In this document: piece after piece, positions 32,958-45,600 of the stretch
How positions within the stretch are numbered: position 1 is the stretch's first letter
How the letters are laid out: each line of letters starts with the position of its first letter
DNA from: Eremophila alpestris peregrina
Lineage: Eukaryota > Chordata > Aves > Passeriformes > Alaudidae
Reading direction: 5' to 3'
Assembly (NCBI GenBank): GCA_009792885.1
Contig: WMCF01000032.1
Span: 8,669,589 to 8,733,588, forward strand
DNA length: 64,000 nucleotides
The notes under the pieces: generated by a model
Database searches by the model: none
Seen by the model: the letters and a program-made list of their open reading frames with translations, nothing else
What the model was told of the DNA's origin: nothing
Made by a program: the position numbers and the translations under genes

Positions 32958-35760
32958 AACAAACCAAAATGCTCTAACCAATAGAAAACAACGCTCGGTA
33001 AAGGCCGGGGGGCGGCGGGCCCGGCCTCGAGCCCAGCCCGCCCGCAGACACCATTTCCTTCATTATGTTCATCCTTCACAAAGGTTTTAAAGGACAGCTT
33101 TCATCTTCCCGTGTGTGTGTGTGTCGGGGCAGACGGGACCCTACAGCGGAGTGGTTAAACGAGGTCTGGGAAACACAGGGACGGCACCGCGGCCGGGGCT
33201 CGGAGTGTGGCACCGGGACACCGGCACCGCTCCCCGGCTGCACCAACAGCGAAATTAAACCACGGCAAAGGGTCAGGCTGGTGTGTTCTGGGAAGCACAC
33301 CCTCCCCAGGGCTGAGGCAAACAGCTTCCAGGAGATTCTTTCAGCTGAGCTCAGTGATAAGATTTATACAGACAGATTAATTAGTTTTTCCTTCTGAAAG
33401 TATTTGTCGGTTTCCAATCATCTTACATCTTGTTAGCCAAATAAATGACAAAATGTGCATAAATTACACTATGATGGGGCATCAAACCTTTGGGAGGATT
33501 TAGAAGCGAAAGAATAAATGGAATTCTCTAGTGATGTATGAAATGAGCTGTCCTTCAAAAAGTTAAAAAAATAATGGCTGGCAGAATCAGCAAAGTTTAT
33601 GTAAACACTCAACACAAATATGGGATTACCTTTGGAGAAGATTCATATGGAAACATTTGCTTTTCACGAACTGAAAGGTCTGCAGATGTTTAGGCATGTT
33701 CAGTATGAACTTCCTGGAGTTCAAAACAAAACCTTGTGCAAATAAAACCTATAAATAGTTTTCAGCAGATTTTACAGTGATGCTCTTAGGTATGAAAAGA
33801 ATGCACACAACTTTAAAACAAAAGTAACAGACATAAGTTTGACAAATGATTGCACCATAAAACAGTGTTTTATATACAGTTTACAAGATATGATTTTCTG
33901 CTATAAATTAATACTGTACTATATAGTACTTAGTGACCTTATTAAAAGCAACTGTTGACAGTTGTCTCTTCAATTACTGGGTTGAGTTTTTTTTTTAAAT
34001 GCATTTGGCTGCATCTATTTCTGGACTTGAAATGCTCAAATATTTAATCAATCTATTTGTTAAACCTTTGCTAACATTTAATAATTCATAGCAATGGCAC
34101 TGGCAGATCAATTTCCAGTCAGCCAACCACAGTCTGGGTATGCTCCAAGACAAGGGGTTTTGTTAGTTTTTAAATTATTATGATCCATTTAATCAAAGCC
34201 TAAATCCACATGATGTTCCAATAACTGAAATAAGTAAGTTGGAGGGGCAGGAAGGAAAGGAAATCTTAGCAGCTGAGAAACTCTCCCCACCCCCCAGCTG
34301 TGTTCCAGTTACATAAATCTCCAATTATTTACAAGTGTAGCACTTCTGAAAATGTAATTTATAATCCAAGTTTTAGTGAATACTTTACTTTAGGACACAG
34401 TAGTGATAACACCAAAATTTTGACACGTATCAAGCAGCTGAACCCTGCCTTTTACCTCCACCATTGTCACTAGGGGCCTCAGACTGCCCATGCAGATGAT
34501 GGCTTCAATTAGGAACCAAATTATATTTAAAGCATGACTTCCCAGTAAGTGCTTGGCTGTATTTACAGATCAGTATGCTTTAGAAAAATTCAGTGATCCA
34601 TCAACACTCCATTCTACCTGTGAATGAGCTGACTGGAAAAAAAGAAAAACAAAACAACTTAAAAACCATTCCAGTGGCAAGTTTGGTCAAAAATTTCCAA
34701 AGAAAATATACATCAGCAAATAACCTTTTTGTATTGAAATACCTTGGGAGGTGGAGGGGGAAGAGATGGAGAAAGGCAGGGACCCACTGTGGTCTGAATG
34801 GCACAGAGTTTAAAATAATTGTGCAAACTGTGTTATTTTTAAACACTCCAGCTTATCTGCTAAGTTATGATTTTGGAAACTGCTGATTTTATTTTAACAC
34901 AAATTTCATCCTGAAATTTTCTATTCATTAATGCAGCTCCTCTAGTGAGCTCAATGAAACAGTGCTCAAAACAGACCCTTTTTTGTTTCCAGAATGAATC
35001 TCAGGTAAACAATGTATTAACTGGAAAACAAATACTGATAGTGCAGGCAGCTTCCCTGGAACACCAACCCAGCAGTGAATTAAGATGTCTGTGGATTCAA
35101 TGGTTTATCCTTGTGCTGAAAAATAAAGCTACTTTTAGTGAGGAATATTTACTCCAAATTGGGGTGGCCATTAAATCTACATTTAAAATAACAACTTTAG
35201 TAAACAAGGCATACATTTTTAACACTTCTATTGCTCATGTTTTTGGCAAAGATGATTTAATACTCAGCTGAAAATAAGTTCATCCATCTTTGCAGTGGAA
35301 TAGTGTTTGCATTACTTTAAACATTGCATTTTATCTGTGCTAAAGAAATGTTTACCTATGGTGAAATGCTGTGCTTGAACATGTGTGAATGCTAATGTAA
35401 TAATGCAGTAGAAAAAGAGATTTTCTGTACAACAGTTGCTAATAATTTAAATAGTGTCAGTCTCCCAAAATTAGGACTTTAAGGTATGACATGATCTCAC
35501 CTCCTACCCTCATATACAAATAAATTACCATAAAAAGAATTTTAGCTTAACTTAAAATTGCACCTAGAAAGGCATGGGATTGTTTGTACCTATTACAAAA
35601 AAACTGTTAAAATCAAGGGCTGCTACAAAGAATGAGGTAAACTGAAGACTCTCAGCTATGTGGCCTTCAGAAAAATGGCTTTTCTCTATTTGAGTTCTAG
35701 TTTTGCACACCACAGTGTTTTGCTAGCAATGCATTCTGAGTTCTTTTCCATGAACCATTT

Positions 35761-35882
35761 GTGTGTATATACATATATGTACATATGTGTATATACACAC
35801 TCACACACATACACACACACTGTATACTGCATCAGCAAAATATATATATATTTATATATATATATATATTTATATAAATATA
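35761..35882. repeat. Compound TA/TG/CA microsatellite
   Basis: Alternating TATG, TACA, CACA and TATA repeats over about 120 bases, inside the presumed MOSMO 3' UTR. Confidence 0.95.
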
Positions 35883-36482
35883 AGGACGAGATTCCCCTGT
35901 AAAACGTTCCTTAGTGTTTCCTAGAGCTCATGGGGGGAGCAGGGCACATATGTCTTTTTGCTGTTACATACATTGAGAGAACATGTTTTGATCTGTTGGC
36001 TTCTTGGTGCAGTAATGCAGGGTTTGATCCACGTGGGTGCCAAAGGCTTTGCTCATCAGAAGGAAGATGTAAGACACTAATCAATCTCCTAAACAGCGAG
36101 GCCAGCCTCACTTGAATTCCTCCACACCCTCTGGTCCACCACAAAAGTTCATAAATACTTTGACTTCCAAATGGTTAGACATTAAAAACAGGAACAGTCC
36201 AGTAACACGGGGTGTTCTGCTCAGTGTAAAGCATTCTTCACTAGTTCCTATCACAGTGCACACCTGACTGCATTGGAGTATGCTCAGGAGATCAGTCAGC
36301 ACAGGCTGTATTTGGTTATGGGAAAGGCTCTCCTTTTTTTCATCCAAAGTGCATAGTGAGAACAAGTCAAAGCATTCCTCTTTTCAGTCAGTGTTTGATA
36401 GTCTGATTTAGGCATCCTCCTGAGAATGCAAATCTGATGTCTTGCTCTTTTCCAAAATAAAGTCCTGCAGTCCAGACATTCA

Positions 36483-36667
36483 TCAGCCAGGTAAACAAAC
36501 TTTGCCAGCAAATAGAAGTCCCACTATTGTAAAGAAAATGGATAAGACAAACAGTACATACGAGGACCCAACCACGGTGTTATTGGGGAGTTTATATGGT
36601 TGACCTCCAACTTCATTGATGTAAAATCCTATTGGAAATATTAGGGCTGCCATGCAGAATAGAATCA
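36483..36667 (-). CDS. MOSMO: MOSMO coding exon 3 with stop
   Basis: 185 bases including TGA, acceptor TTTGCAG. It encodes MILFCMAALIFPIGFYINEV, GGQPYKLPNNTVVGSSYVLF and VLSIFFTIVGLLFAGKVCLP: third and fourth membrane segments and short tail. Confidence 0.97.
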
Positions 36668-39600
36668 CTGCAAAGAAAAAAGAAAAAGAACAGTCACTGC
36701 TGTGTTAAAGTAAAAATATTTATCTGTTCACAGAGTGCTACAGAAAAACAAGCAAAATATGCTGAGTGAACTGAAGAGCTGAGATCAGAGCTGTCTGAGC
36801 TGATAACTTGCTTGAAATGACAGAGCAGGCTTTACAATGCTTTCAAAACACCCCTCACCTACTCCCAAGGAAGACTGAAAGTCCCCAGTTTTGACTGTAA
36901 TTTCAGTTCTGCTCACTAGATCATTAATTCTCTTTACAGAATAAAAAATGGGTAGATATACTTCTATCACCATCTCAAAATTCAGTCATTTCTTCTCCAG
37001 TTATCTTGGAGTCATTTTGCCCAGTCAAGATAAAGTAACATTCAACACTGAAGAAACTTTTTCTATTATCAGTTGCCTTTTTCCAACTCTCCCATTCTTC
37101 ACACATTCCTCTTTTTGTAAAAGCTTTGCTAAAAATAAAAAACACTCACTGTCATTGCAGTTTCTTTTAATCTTAAAAGACACCAGTTTCCTAATGCTAT
37201 ATGAACCTTTCCTTAGATAATGAAACATCCTTAGAATTTCCCATTGTAATACAATGAAATGAAAGTTTTTTGATTCAGTTTAATTCAAGCTTCTGAGTGA
37301 AAAACTAAATTCAGGCTCTGTGAACAAAGAGACCAAGCAATGAGGGTTTTTATGTCACTTCAAACTTATGTCTATGTTTTGTTCTTGCAAATGAGTCTAA
37401 AGGTTGTCTCCCAAAGTTGCCCTAAGCCAGTACAAGAAGCCATGATCCACATGAGAACACGAGCTGCTCCTTGCCTTGCAGCACCCTGAGCTGAGCAGGA
37501 GCAGGCAGAGCTCCACTGGAGGGGGCCCGTGTCTCACACACCGAGTTCTCCACCGGGAAAGGCACAGCCAGAACACATCTGGCAGCTGCACAGCTGCCAC
37601 ATTCCTGCCCAGTGCCACCTCGTTAGGCCATCCATCAGAACACAACCAAACACCCACACACCACACCTTAAACATTAAACAATGGAGAATGTTTTCATCT
37701 ACATGTCCATGTAATTCCACATTACACAATCTAATCCTTAAATGTTTCCTTGCTTTGATTGTATCTCAAACATCCAAGTCCATCTATGTTTCTTGAGAAT
37801 ATCTCTGTAAACACAGAAGAGCTTTCTAGTCTGCAGCTGAATGGTGGCTGTCAAAAAACCTAATTGGTTCTGGCAATTCTTTAGCTTGAAATTGTTTTTA
37901 GCATCTAATGACAACTTCAAAAGAAATCTGGTCTTTTAAAAAGGTTTAGTCTTCAGAGGGCTCACTGTAATATCTGCTTGCTTCTGTAGAGACATTACAT
38001 AGAGAGCAGCACCTGGTACAAATCTTTAGTAACTCAAGAAGCACTTTATCCACTGGGGAACACCAGAGATATTCACAGGACAGCTACTGTTAGTTAAGGA
38101 TGTGATTATCCTGCCCCATTTTTACTTGCACTCCAAAAATCAGTCCATTAGCACTCATGAACTTTTAAATCCTGAGGAAAAAAAAACCCAAACTAAACCA
38201 AACCCAGAATCTCTGGTAACTGCTGAAAAAAGGGCAGAAACACAATTTTTCTGTCTAGCATCTTCTCCCTTGACACATCTCAGAGAAGCACCTCATTCAG
38301 CAGTAGCAACCACAGAATTCATTCCCTTTCTGGGTGCAGCAGACAGTAAGAGACCTGAATCTGAAGGATGCAAACAGATCTTGAGGGAGATCTGTGAATT
38401 CCTGCAATAGCCAAAATTGCAATAACACACATGAGCTCACCTGTGCAGCCTCCACAGGGAATAAGCTCAGGACATTGTTTCTAATTATGGAACTTAACAG
38501 TATCTATCTAAAGGACCATGACAATGACAACATTTGACATTTCCACACCTTCACCACGTCCTATCTTATCCACCAGCAGATGGAAAACAAGCACCCTGAA
38601 AAGGCAAGTGATGTACATCAACCTGAAGCAGAGGTGGTAAAATAGGAGCAGTGTCAGAGACATGGAAAAATACCAAAGCCAGGTCACTTTTTGTCTGTAA
38701 CTCCAACTTGTGTCACTCTGTTCCAGGGCATAACTAGTGATGAGATGGTACAGAAGCTGGGATGGCAAAAGGCAGTTCTGGTTTAAAGCAAAGAACAACT
38801 GATCAGAGCTTTGTGCTACAATTCACAGCAATGGGTTTGTAACACCCTGTCCATGGAATAATCACACAAAACCTGGCAGTGCACACATTTACACCAACAA
38901 GGAACCTACTCTCCATTTCACTGCATCCATGTGGTACTACTGAAACACCAGTGAGAGTTTGGATGGCCTGAGTGACAACACCTATCCCATCAGCAGGAAT
39001 ATTGATTCCTGCAAGACTCTTCTCTACAAAAAATGAAGGAAAACCTTCACATTCACCTGTACAAGACTTCTGTCACTCATGCAGTAAGACCTGGAGGACA
39101 GCAATAGCTCTCCTCTCCACAAAGCTGTTTGCAGAGACATCAGAAGAACAAGTTTCTGTGCAGTAAATCCACCAACAACTGAGGAATGAGGCAAATGCTT
39201 GTAAATACACTCCAGAGGGTATCCCTTCAGAAGAAAGAGAACTGTCAGATTAAACTTCTGTCTTCTTCATGTCTCTTAGCTAAACAAGATAAACAAGACC
39301 ACTCTCAGCAACAATTCATATTTATAGGTATGCCGATGAAAAAAATTGGTTATAGGGGTGTGCTTGAAAACACCTGGAGTCATCCAAGATGACAAGCAAA
39401 AATTCCATGAAAAATACAAGTTATACAACTATACATGAATTCCAGCATGAACTGGGCAGAAGTGACCCCTTACCAGGATTTCCTTGCTGCTCTCAGAGCT
39501 GGAAGGAAAAGGCTGAGCAAAAGGAGTCCTTTGCCTCAGAGATCTACTCCAGACCCTCTTGCATTTGAAGGAGCAGAGCTTCCCTGCCTGCCCAGCAGAG

Positions 39601-42600
39601 CATGTCCTGCACTGTGTTCAGAAGTTCTGGGAGAGGAATAGCTGCTAGCAGCCTGCACGAGGCCACTGAGTCTTGAAATCACTTGCAGATGAGATGTGGT
39701 ACAAATATGAAGCCTTCCCTACCCCCTTCTAATGAGTTACACATTTTCATCTAAACATCATGTTTCACAGGAAGGATCTGCTTAGGGTATTCCAAGTTGA
39801 TTCCACATGGCTGCATATTTCCTAATACTAACCTACAAATAGGTTACTAATTTGTGTGTTGCATCCAATGAACCACAGAAGTCACTCTCAACAACTTATT
39901 GAAAAATCTGGAATTCTTCCCTCCATTCACTTCTGTTTTTCAAAATTAATTTTCTTAACAAGTGAGTTCAGAGATAAAATTCCCCATCATCTTTGTTAAC
40001 AGGAATGCAAAGGTCACAGAGTTGTATGTATTTGAGATGAATACCAAAGACACTGAATTTTATAATTTCACCAATGCAGAAATCATATCTTAATAGAATT
40101 ATGAATAATTCTGATTTGCAAAAGAACAGATCAGTGTGTTTCATTATTAAACATCTCATACCAAGAAGACAAGTGCTGAAATAAAAATGTCCTTCTATAC
40201 TGAGACATCTAATAATGAACCTGTTGCAAGCCTGAAAAAAATCTCTAGAGAAAACACCCAAAACAAAAAAGCTTTAGAGTCCCACACCTTTTGGCTGAAC
40301 TAATCATCACAGCTGTAGAAAACTAAAGCTGCAGGGATGTGATGATTTGAGATATTAAAGAAAAACATTTACATCCAGAACTCCAACTCCCCTCTTTACC
40401 CAAGAGCTTTGACTCCAGCTCACTGTAAGCATTTTAACTTTATGCAGCATTTTGACTTTAACCCTCCCCCTTTATATTAGATACACATGAAATACACAGA
40501 GATTAACAGGTGCACTGGAAAAGTTGGGATGGAATATTCAGTAATGCTCAGGTCTGTTATTTTAATTATTCACTGGAAAATAAATGAAAGTCAATCACAA
40601 TGGATACAGCATTTCAATAGCTCCATTGTCTGCAAGAGCTGCACTATTAATTTAATATGCTGTGTAGCAACGTTGTCAGAAAGATGGCTTTGATTGTACA
40701 AATGCCTCAGTGAAGCATCTTTGTTGAAGCTGAGCACTTTTTAATATTACTCCTTTCCCAAAAACAAGGTTAAATCTAACTCCTGTTAGGTATCATTAGA
40801 TGTCACAGAATTCCATTAGACCTTATTTATGCCCATGTAACCACATTGCATTTTCTAGTTAGTGTTCACACTACCTTTAGTGGTTTGTCATAATTCAAGT
40901 CAATTTAAAAGCCCTCAGGTTTTGAGTTTTTTCCTGCTGTCATCCCCACCATTAAGGCACCATTTCTCAGTTGGGCTAAGCCTGTAACACACACCAAGAA
41001 AAGGAAGTTGGAAAGTTATTCCCCATGCTCATTATAACTGGTTTGTGGTTATTTTTTTGCTCTGAAGTAGCTCTAGGATGTTTCCCTGAGTGCAAACACA
41101 GGGCTGCAGGAGAAGGCTCAGCTGTGAGGAGCTCCATGGTGCTCATGCAGAGCACAAGGAAGGGAGGCACAGAAGCACTGGGACTCCTCCCTGTGGCTCA
41201 AGCACGGCTGCAGGTCACTTGTGGAAGCACAAATGTCAGTGCTGTGAGGCACAGCAGATGCTCTGCAGTGCCAATCCTCCTGCATAGCCAATTAGCATGC
41301 AGACACTCTGAATAAAGCAGCAGCTGTGAGCACAAAGCAGAACTGACCCAGCCCCAACCCTGCACAGGGATTCACCAGACACCTGGGGAAGGACAGGTAA
41401 CCTCAGATGTACCAGCTGCCTCCTCTGCCTCACAGAGGGACTCTGCAGCAACTGCAGGCTGCTAGGATTAAATCCTGGATCTATGGGAGTGGGGAAATAT
41501 GAAATACTACAGCCACTCAAGTCAGGATTGACCTCTTCTATCCCTGCCCATTTTCTAAGGTCAATTAATGGCACTGCCCAAACAAGGTAAAGTGTTGTAA
41601 TGCAGCTTTAAACCAAACAGGTATTTTCCACAGAAGGAAAAGGATTTCAGGTTTACCATAAGACTTAAAAGTATGTAGGAATGCAGTGAACTATCTAGGG
41701 CTTTGCCTTTTAAAAGGAAAATACCTGTTTGGTTTCAAGCTGCATTACAACAGCAAAGGGCTCAGGCCTCCCTTCCTTTCACACCACAATTCCCTCTCAA
41801 TTCCAATCATTCAAGACACCAAAAGCCCTTCATTTCTGCAGCCTTATCTTTCCCTCAGCTGTGGCATCAAAGAGGAGGGATGTTTTGCACGGCAGGAGCC
41901 CTAAGCACTTCTCTCCAGCACTGAGGTGGTTATTTCAGACTCAGTCCATCCTGCATACAGGCCAACTGTGCAGTTGAGGTCACTTACTTCCAGTGAAAGC
42001 TATCCAGCGGGCATATTTAGTAGCTTCTCTTCGCCAGTGGGAAGCCACCAGCAAGCCACAAGTGACAGTTAGTGAAATGATTCCCATAATGATGAAAAAT
42101 AACGTAGTGACCCACTCGGGAGGCAGCCGTGGAGGAATACAGGTCCTGTCACGTCCATGGATGGTTTGACACTGTCGCACAAGGCCCACTGTGAGAGCAC
42201 CTGAAAACACACAGCAGAGAGGCAGGTGAACTTTCAAAATCCTCTCTGAGGGGTGCTCCATTGCAAAGCACAGCTCAGAACTGCCCCCAAAGGAAGGGAT
42301 TGTGTCTGGATGAACCTCAGCAAGGCTTTCGAACGCGGAGGATGGGGGCATGCTATGAACACGTGTCTTCGTGTTCCTTCATCACAAGTGAGGTGGCTGC
42401 AAGCTCTACCTGGTTCCTGAGTGGCAATCAAGGGCTAATCAAAGGGATAAAGCACTCCTAATAAAGCCTGCCAGTATCTGCTAACGTGGTAGCTGACTTG
42501 CATAGAGGAGCACTTCCTCATCTGTGCAAGATGAAGTACTTTTATAGTCTAACAAAATGAGCTGTAGCTTCCTAAAATGCCTTTAATTGTCTAGTATCTT

Positions 42601-45600
42601 TTTGCCTCCTCTGTACATATAGCTTTAAGCCTCTGACTCTTGCAGCAGAAACTGCATTTGATTCATGTATGACTTTAAAAACATCCAAAAAAACCCCATT
42701 TTTTGAGAGTAACTCATTAAAAAGAGTCCCTCCATGCAAGACTGATCAATCCTTTTGATTGCTAACAAGAGTTACTACACACAGAAACTGGGATATCTAC
42801 ACAAAAGATCTATCAAAAAGATCCTAGAAAAAGGATAAGATTGGTACAGGAACCATAAAGATTTAACCAAAATGATATATTTTCTGTTAAATAATCATAA
42901 AAAAATCTTCTTTTAAATCCAAGTCAGTGCTTTTGAGGCTCATAAAGAAGCTTTTAGTGAGCTTTAATAATGAAGTTATCTTTGTAACCCCAATTTAACA
43001 TGCAACATTAAGATCCATTTCTTCCAGTGTCTCTAAGTTCTAGATTTCTCAATTTTTGTCCTAAATAATCACACTTATCCTTTATCTACACTAGGAGCAA
43101 AACCTAACAGTGGACAGCATTAGAGTCAACATCTTTCTCCACAAATTGCTTCAAGAAAATATTGTTTCAGTTGACCTGTTTCAAATAGAAGGAGGATAAC
43201 TTAGACACAATTACAGTAAGACTGGGAAGCTTAGGTTTAGCATGTCCTTTGGAGGGAGTGACATCTGTCAAACTTTCTACCCTCTTTTCGGGGAAAAGAA
43301 AAAGCATGAAACAAAGGAGAAAGCCAATATCCTAAAGAGTAACCAGTGCTAGCATGCACCTCCTGGCAGCCTGGAGCCAATTCCTACAGATCCTCCCTGC
43401 TCTCACCTCAGGGTGAGCACCAGCTCAGAGCTTAGAATTCTGAGCTTAGAATTGTTGGGTTAGGAGGCAGCACATCATGTTTTATTAGATGCTTAGAGTT
43501 TTATTAAATGCACTGCTTCATATCCCAGGGGATGAGAAGGGCCAAAAGTGAAATCATTACTGAATCAGCTCTGTTGAAGTATTCTTGCAACAGTTGTTTA
43601 GACTACAAAAAAATTCAGTCTTATTCAGATATATCCTTTTAATTACACAGCCATCGACTGAAAGATTGAGGGATGAATTTTCAGCTAAAAACTGAACAAA
43701 ACCAATAAAGCTGGCATGTTCTACCCCAGATACACACACTCACAGCACTGTGTGTGACACCTGGGCACCAGGCTCACACAAGCAATCCTTGCCTGCACAG
43801 CACAGTTTCCCATGAACTGCTTCTCCTGCACATTCTGCAATGTTTGCATTGCACACCAGCTGCTGGGGCAGAGATGTGCCTGTGTCCTTAAAAGTCAAAC
43901 TCCCTGGAACACTCACTGCAGAACCTCTCACAAAACACTGAGCAGTTCCCTGTAGTTTGGGGATAAAGAGGCTATTCACTGCAGCATCACAGAACAGGAA
44001 ATTCATCCCAATCACTCTGCAAGAGCAGGATTTAACAACAATTTGACTATCCTTACAGCAGAAGCCAGCTTTTTGTGAACTGCAATTCCAATCAAAGAAT
44101 GACTTCATAAAAATGACATCATACACTCAATGGATGTTTTCTGAATTCAAGGACCTCTCCTGACTTCAGTGGCAATAATTTAGTGCATTCTTAACTTTGG
44201 AAAAAGCAGCAGTGATAAAAGTCATTCTGCTGAACTTGGTTCCATTTTGTGCCTTAACTGAAACTGAAAAACACTTGCTGTAAATGAGTATGTATTAAAC
44301 AGAGACAAGCATTTCATTTTGGAGATGCAATTTGCAGTTTATATTGAAGATATTTTTCAATTAAAAAGAGCACATTGAACATGTCAGATTCAGAGAGAAG
44401 CAAAGCTAAAGCCCAGAAGTGCAATATCTAGAGGAAATAGAACTCCATCTTGAACTATTATTTTAATGCAATTTCTCTTACTATCAACAACTACTACTCC
44501 AAAAGGTTGATTTAAAAAACCCAAACAAACCAAAAAACCTAGAACTGAAAATGAAGAAAACTAGGAAAAAAAAAATCTCAGAATTGTGAGTATCACAGTA
44601 GAATTCCTTCTTAATACCCAAGGATAGTTGCAAGAACCTATTCAGAGGATGGCCTCCTAAACATCACTTCTAGTATTGTTTCACTCTGGTGGGGTTTTTT
44701 TTTGTTTTGTTTGTTCTTTTTAAATCAGAGGCTAAAAGTGTCAGCAATTAAATTTCAGAATCTGACATTTTGGAGGAAATACATTGAGCTTTATGGTTAA
44801 GCATACTCAGATTTTCTTAAATCTGCTTTATGGATTACAAATCTGAAGGAGGTATATTCCATATTTAAGGCTTTGAACCTTGAGTGTGCAGCCTCTAGGG
44901 AGCCAAATGGAGGGCAAGAGGTCTGTGAACTGTTTCTGAAGGTTTCACAAAGGTAAATGGAAAATCAACCTCATTAAGTGCTCATAAATTCAGCTGAAGT
45001 TAGAGTTGACCATACAGGAATACCTCATTTGTGTGCATAAACTGGGCACAAGGATATGAAACCTCAGGGCTCATCCCATAGTGACAAATCTGGAATTCAG
45101 ACTTCAAAAGAAGTCTCTGGTGTGGAAAAACAGCATTCATTTGCCATGAAATTCAAAAGAAGAGCGTGTTTATACAGTATTTTATGCTGTTGGTCCCATT
45201 CTGAAGCAATCAAGCAAACAGTTGCCAGGCAGCTGTAAACAAACTTGTTACAGAAAACCTTGTTTCCCCTTATCATTGCAAAGAGGGACAGAGATATGGA
45301 ACTGCAGAGTCCTTCTGCCTGTAGTCAGAGAACAGCTCAACAGCCCATCTCAAAGCAATCACCAAGATCCTTAAGCAGAAGGTTTTTAAGTCCTCTCAGA
45401 ACTACTTCAGCATCATTGCTGGAAATCTAAGCACCTAACACAGGTATGGAGCAAACAGCACAGCTGATGCCAGTAATGAGGCAGCTGAAAGATGGATCCA
45501 GCCCTAAACATCTGCAGTGGAGTAAACACAGCTGCCCAGCCACGTCCCCCTGCCTGCACAGCTCAGCCCTGGGGTGCCACAGTGAGCACCCCAAGGTGCA

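Larger units (their letters stand above)
32783..36482 (-). other. MOSMO: Probable MOSMO 3' UTR
   Basis: No exon-like blocks on either strand between the MOSMO stop codon and the minisatellite. Minus-strand AATAAA signals occur at about 34893-34888 and 32846-32841; the latter would end the transcript at about 32.82 kb. Long 3' UTRs are known for this gene, but the exact end is inference. A GC-rich patch with CpGs lies at 33000-33250. Confidence 0.5.
36668..41987 (-). other. MOSMO: MOSMO intron 2
   Basis: 5.3 kb. Holds a short near-perfect inverted repeat close to exon 2 (41594-41751). No exon-like blocks, RNA genes or recognised transposons. Confidence 0.7.

Noticed and set aside
35660..35902. 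80-codon frame rich in Y, I and T
   Set aside because: Produced by the TA/TG/CA microsatellite.
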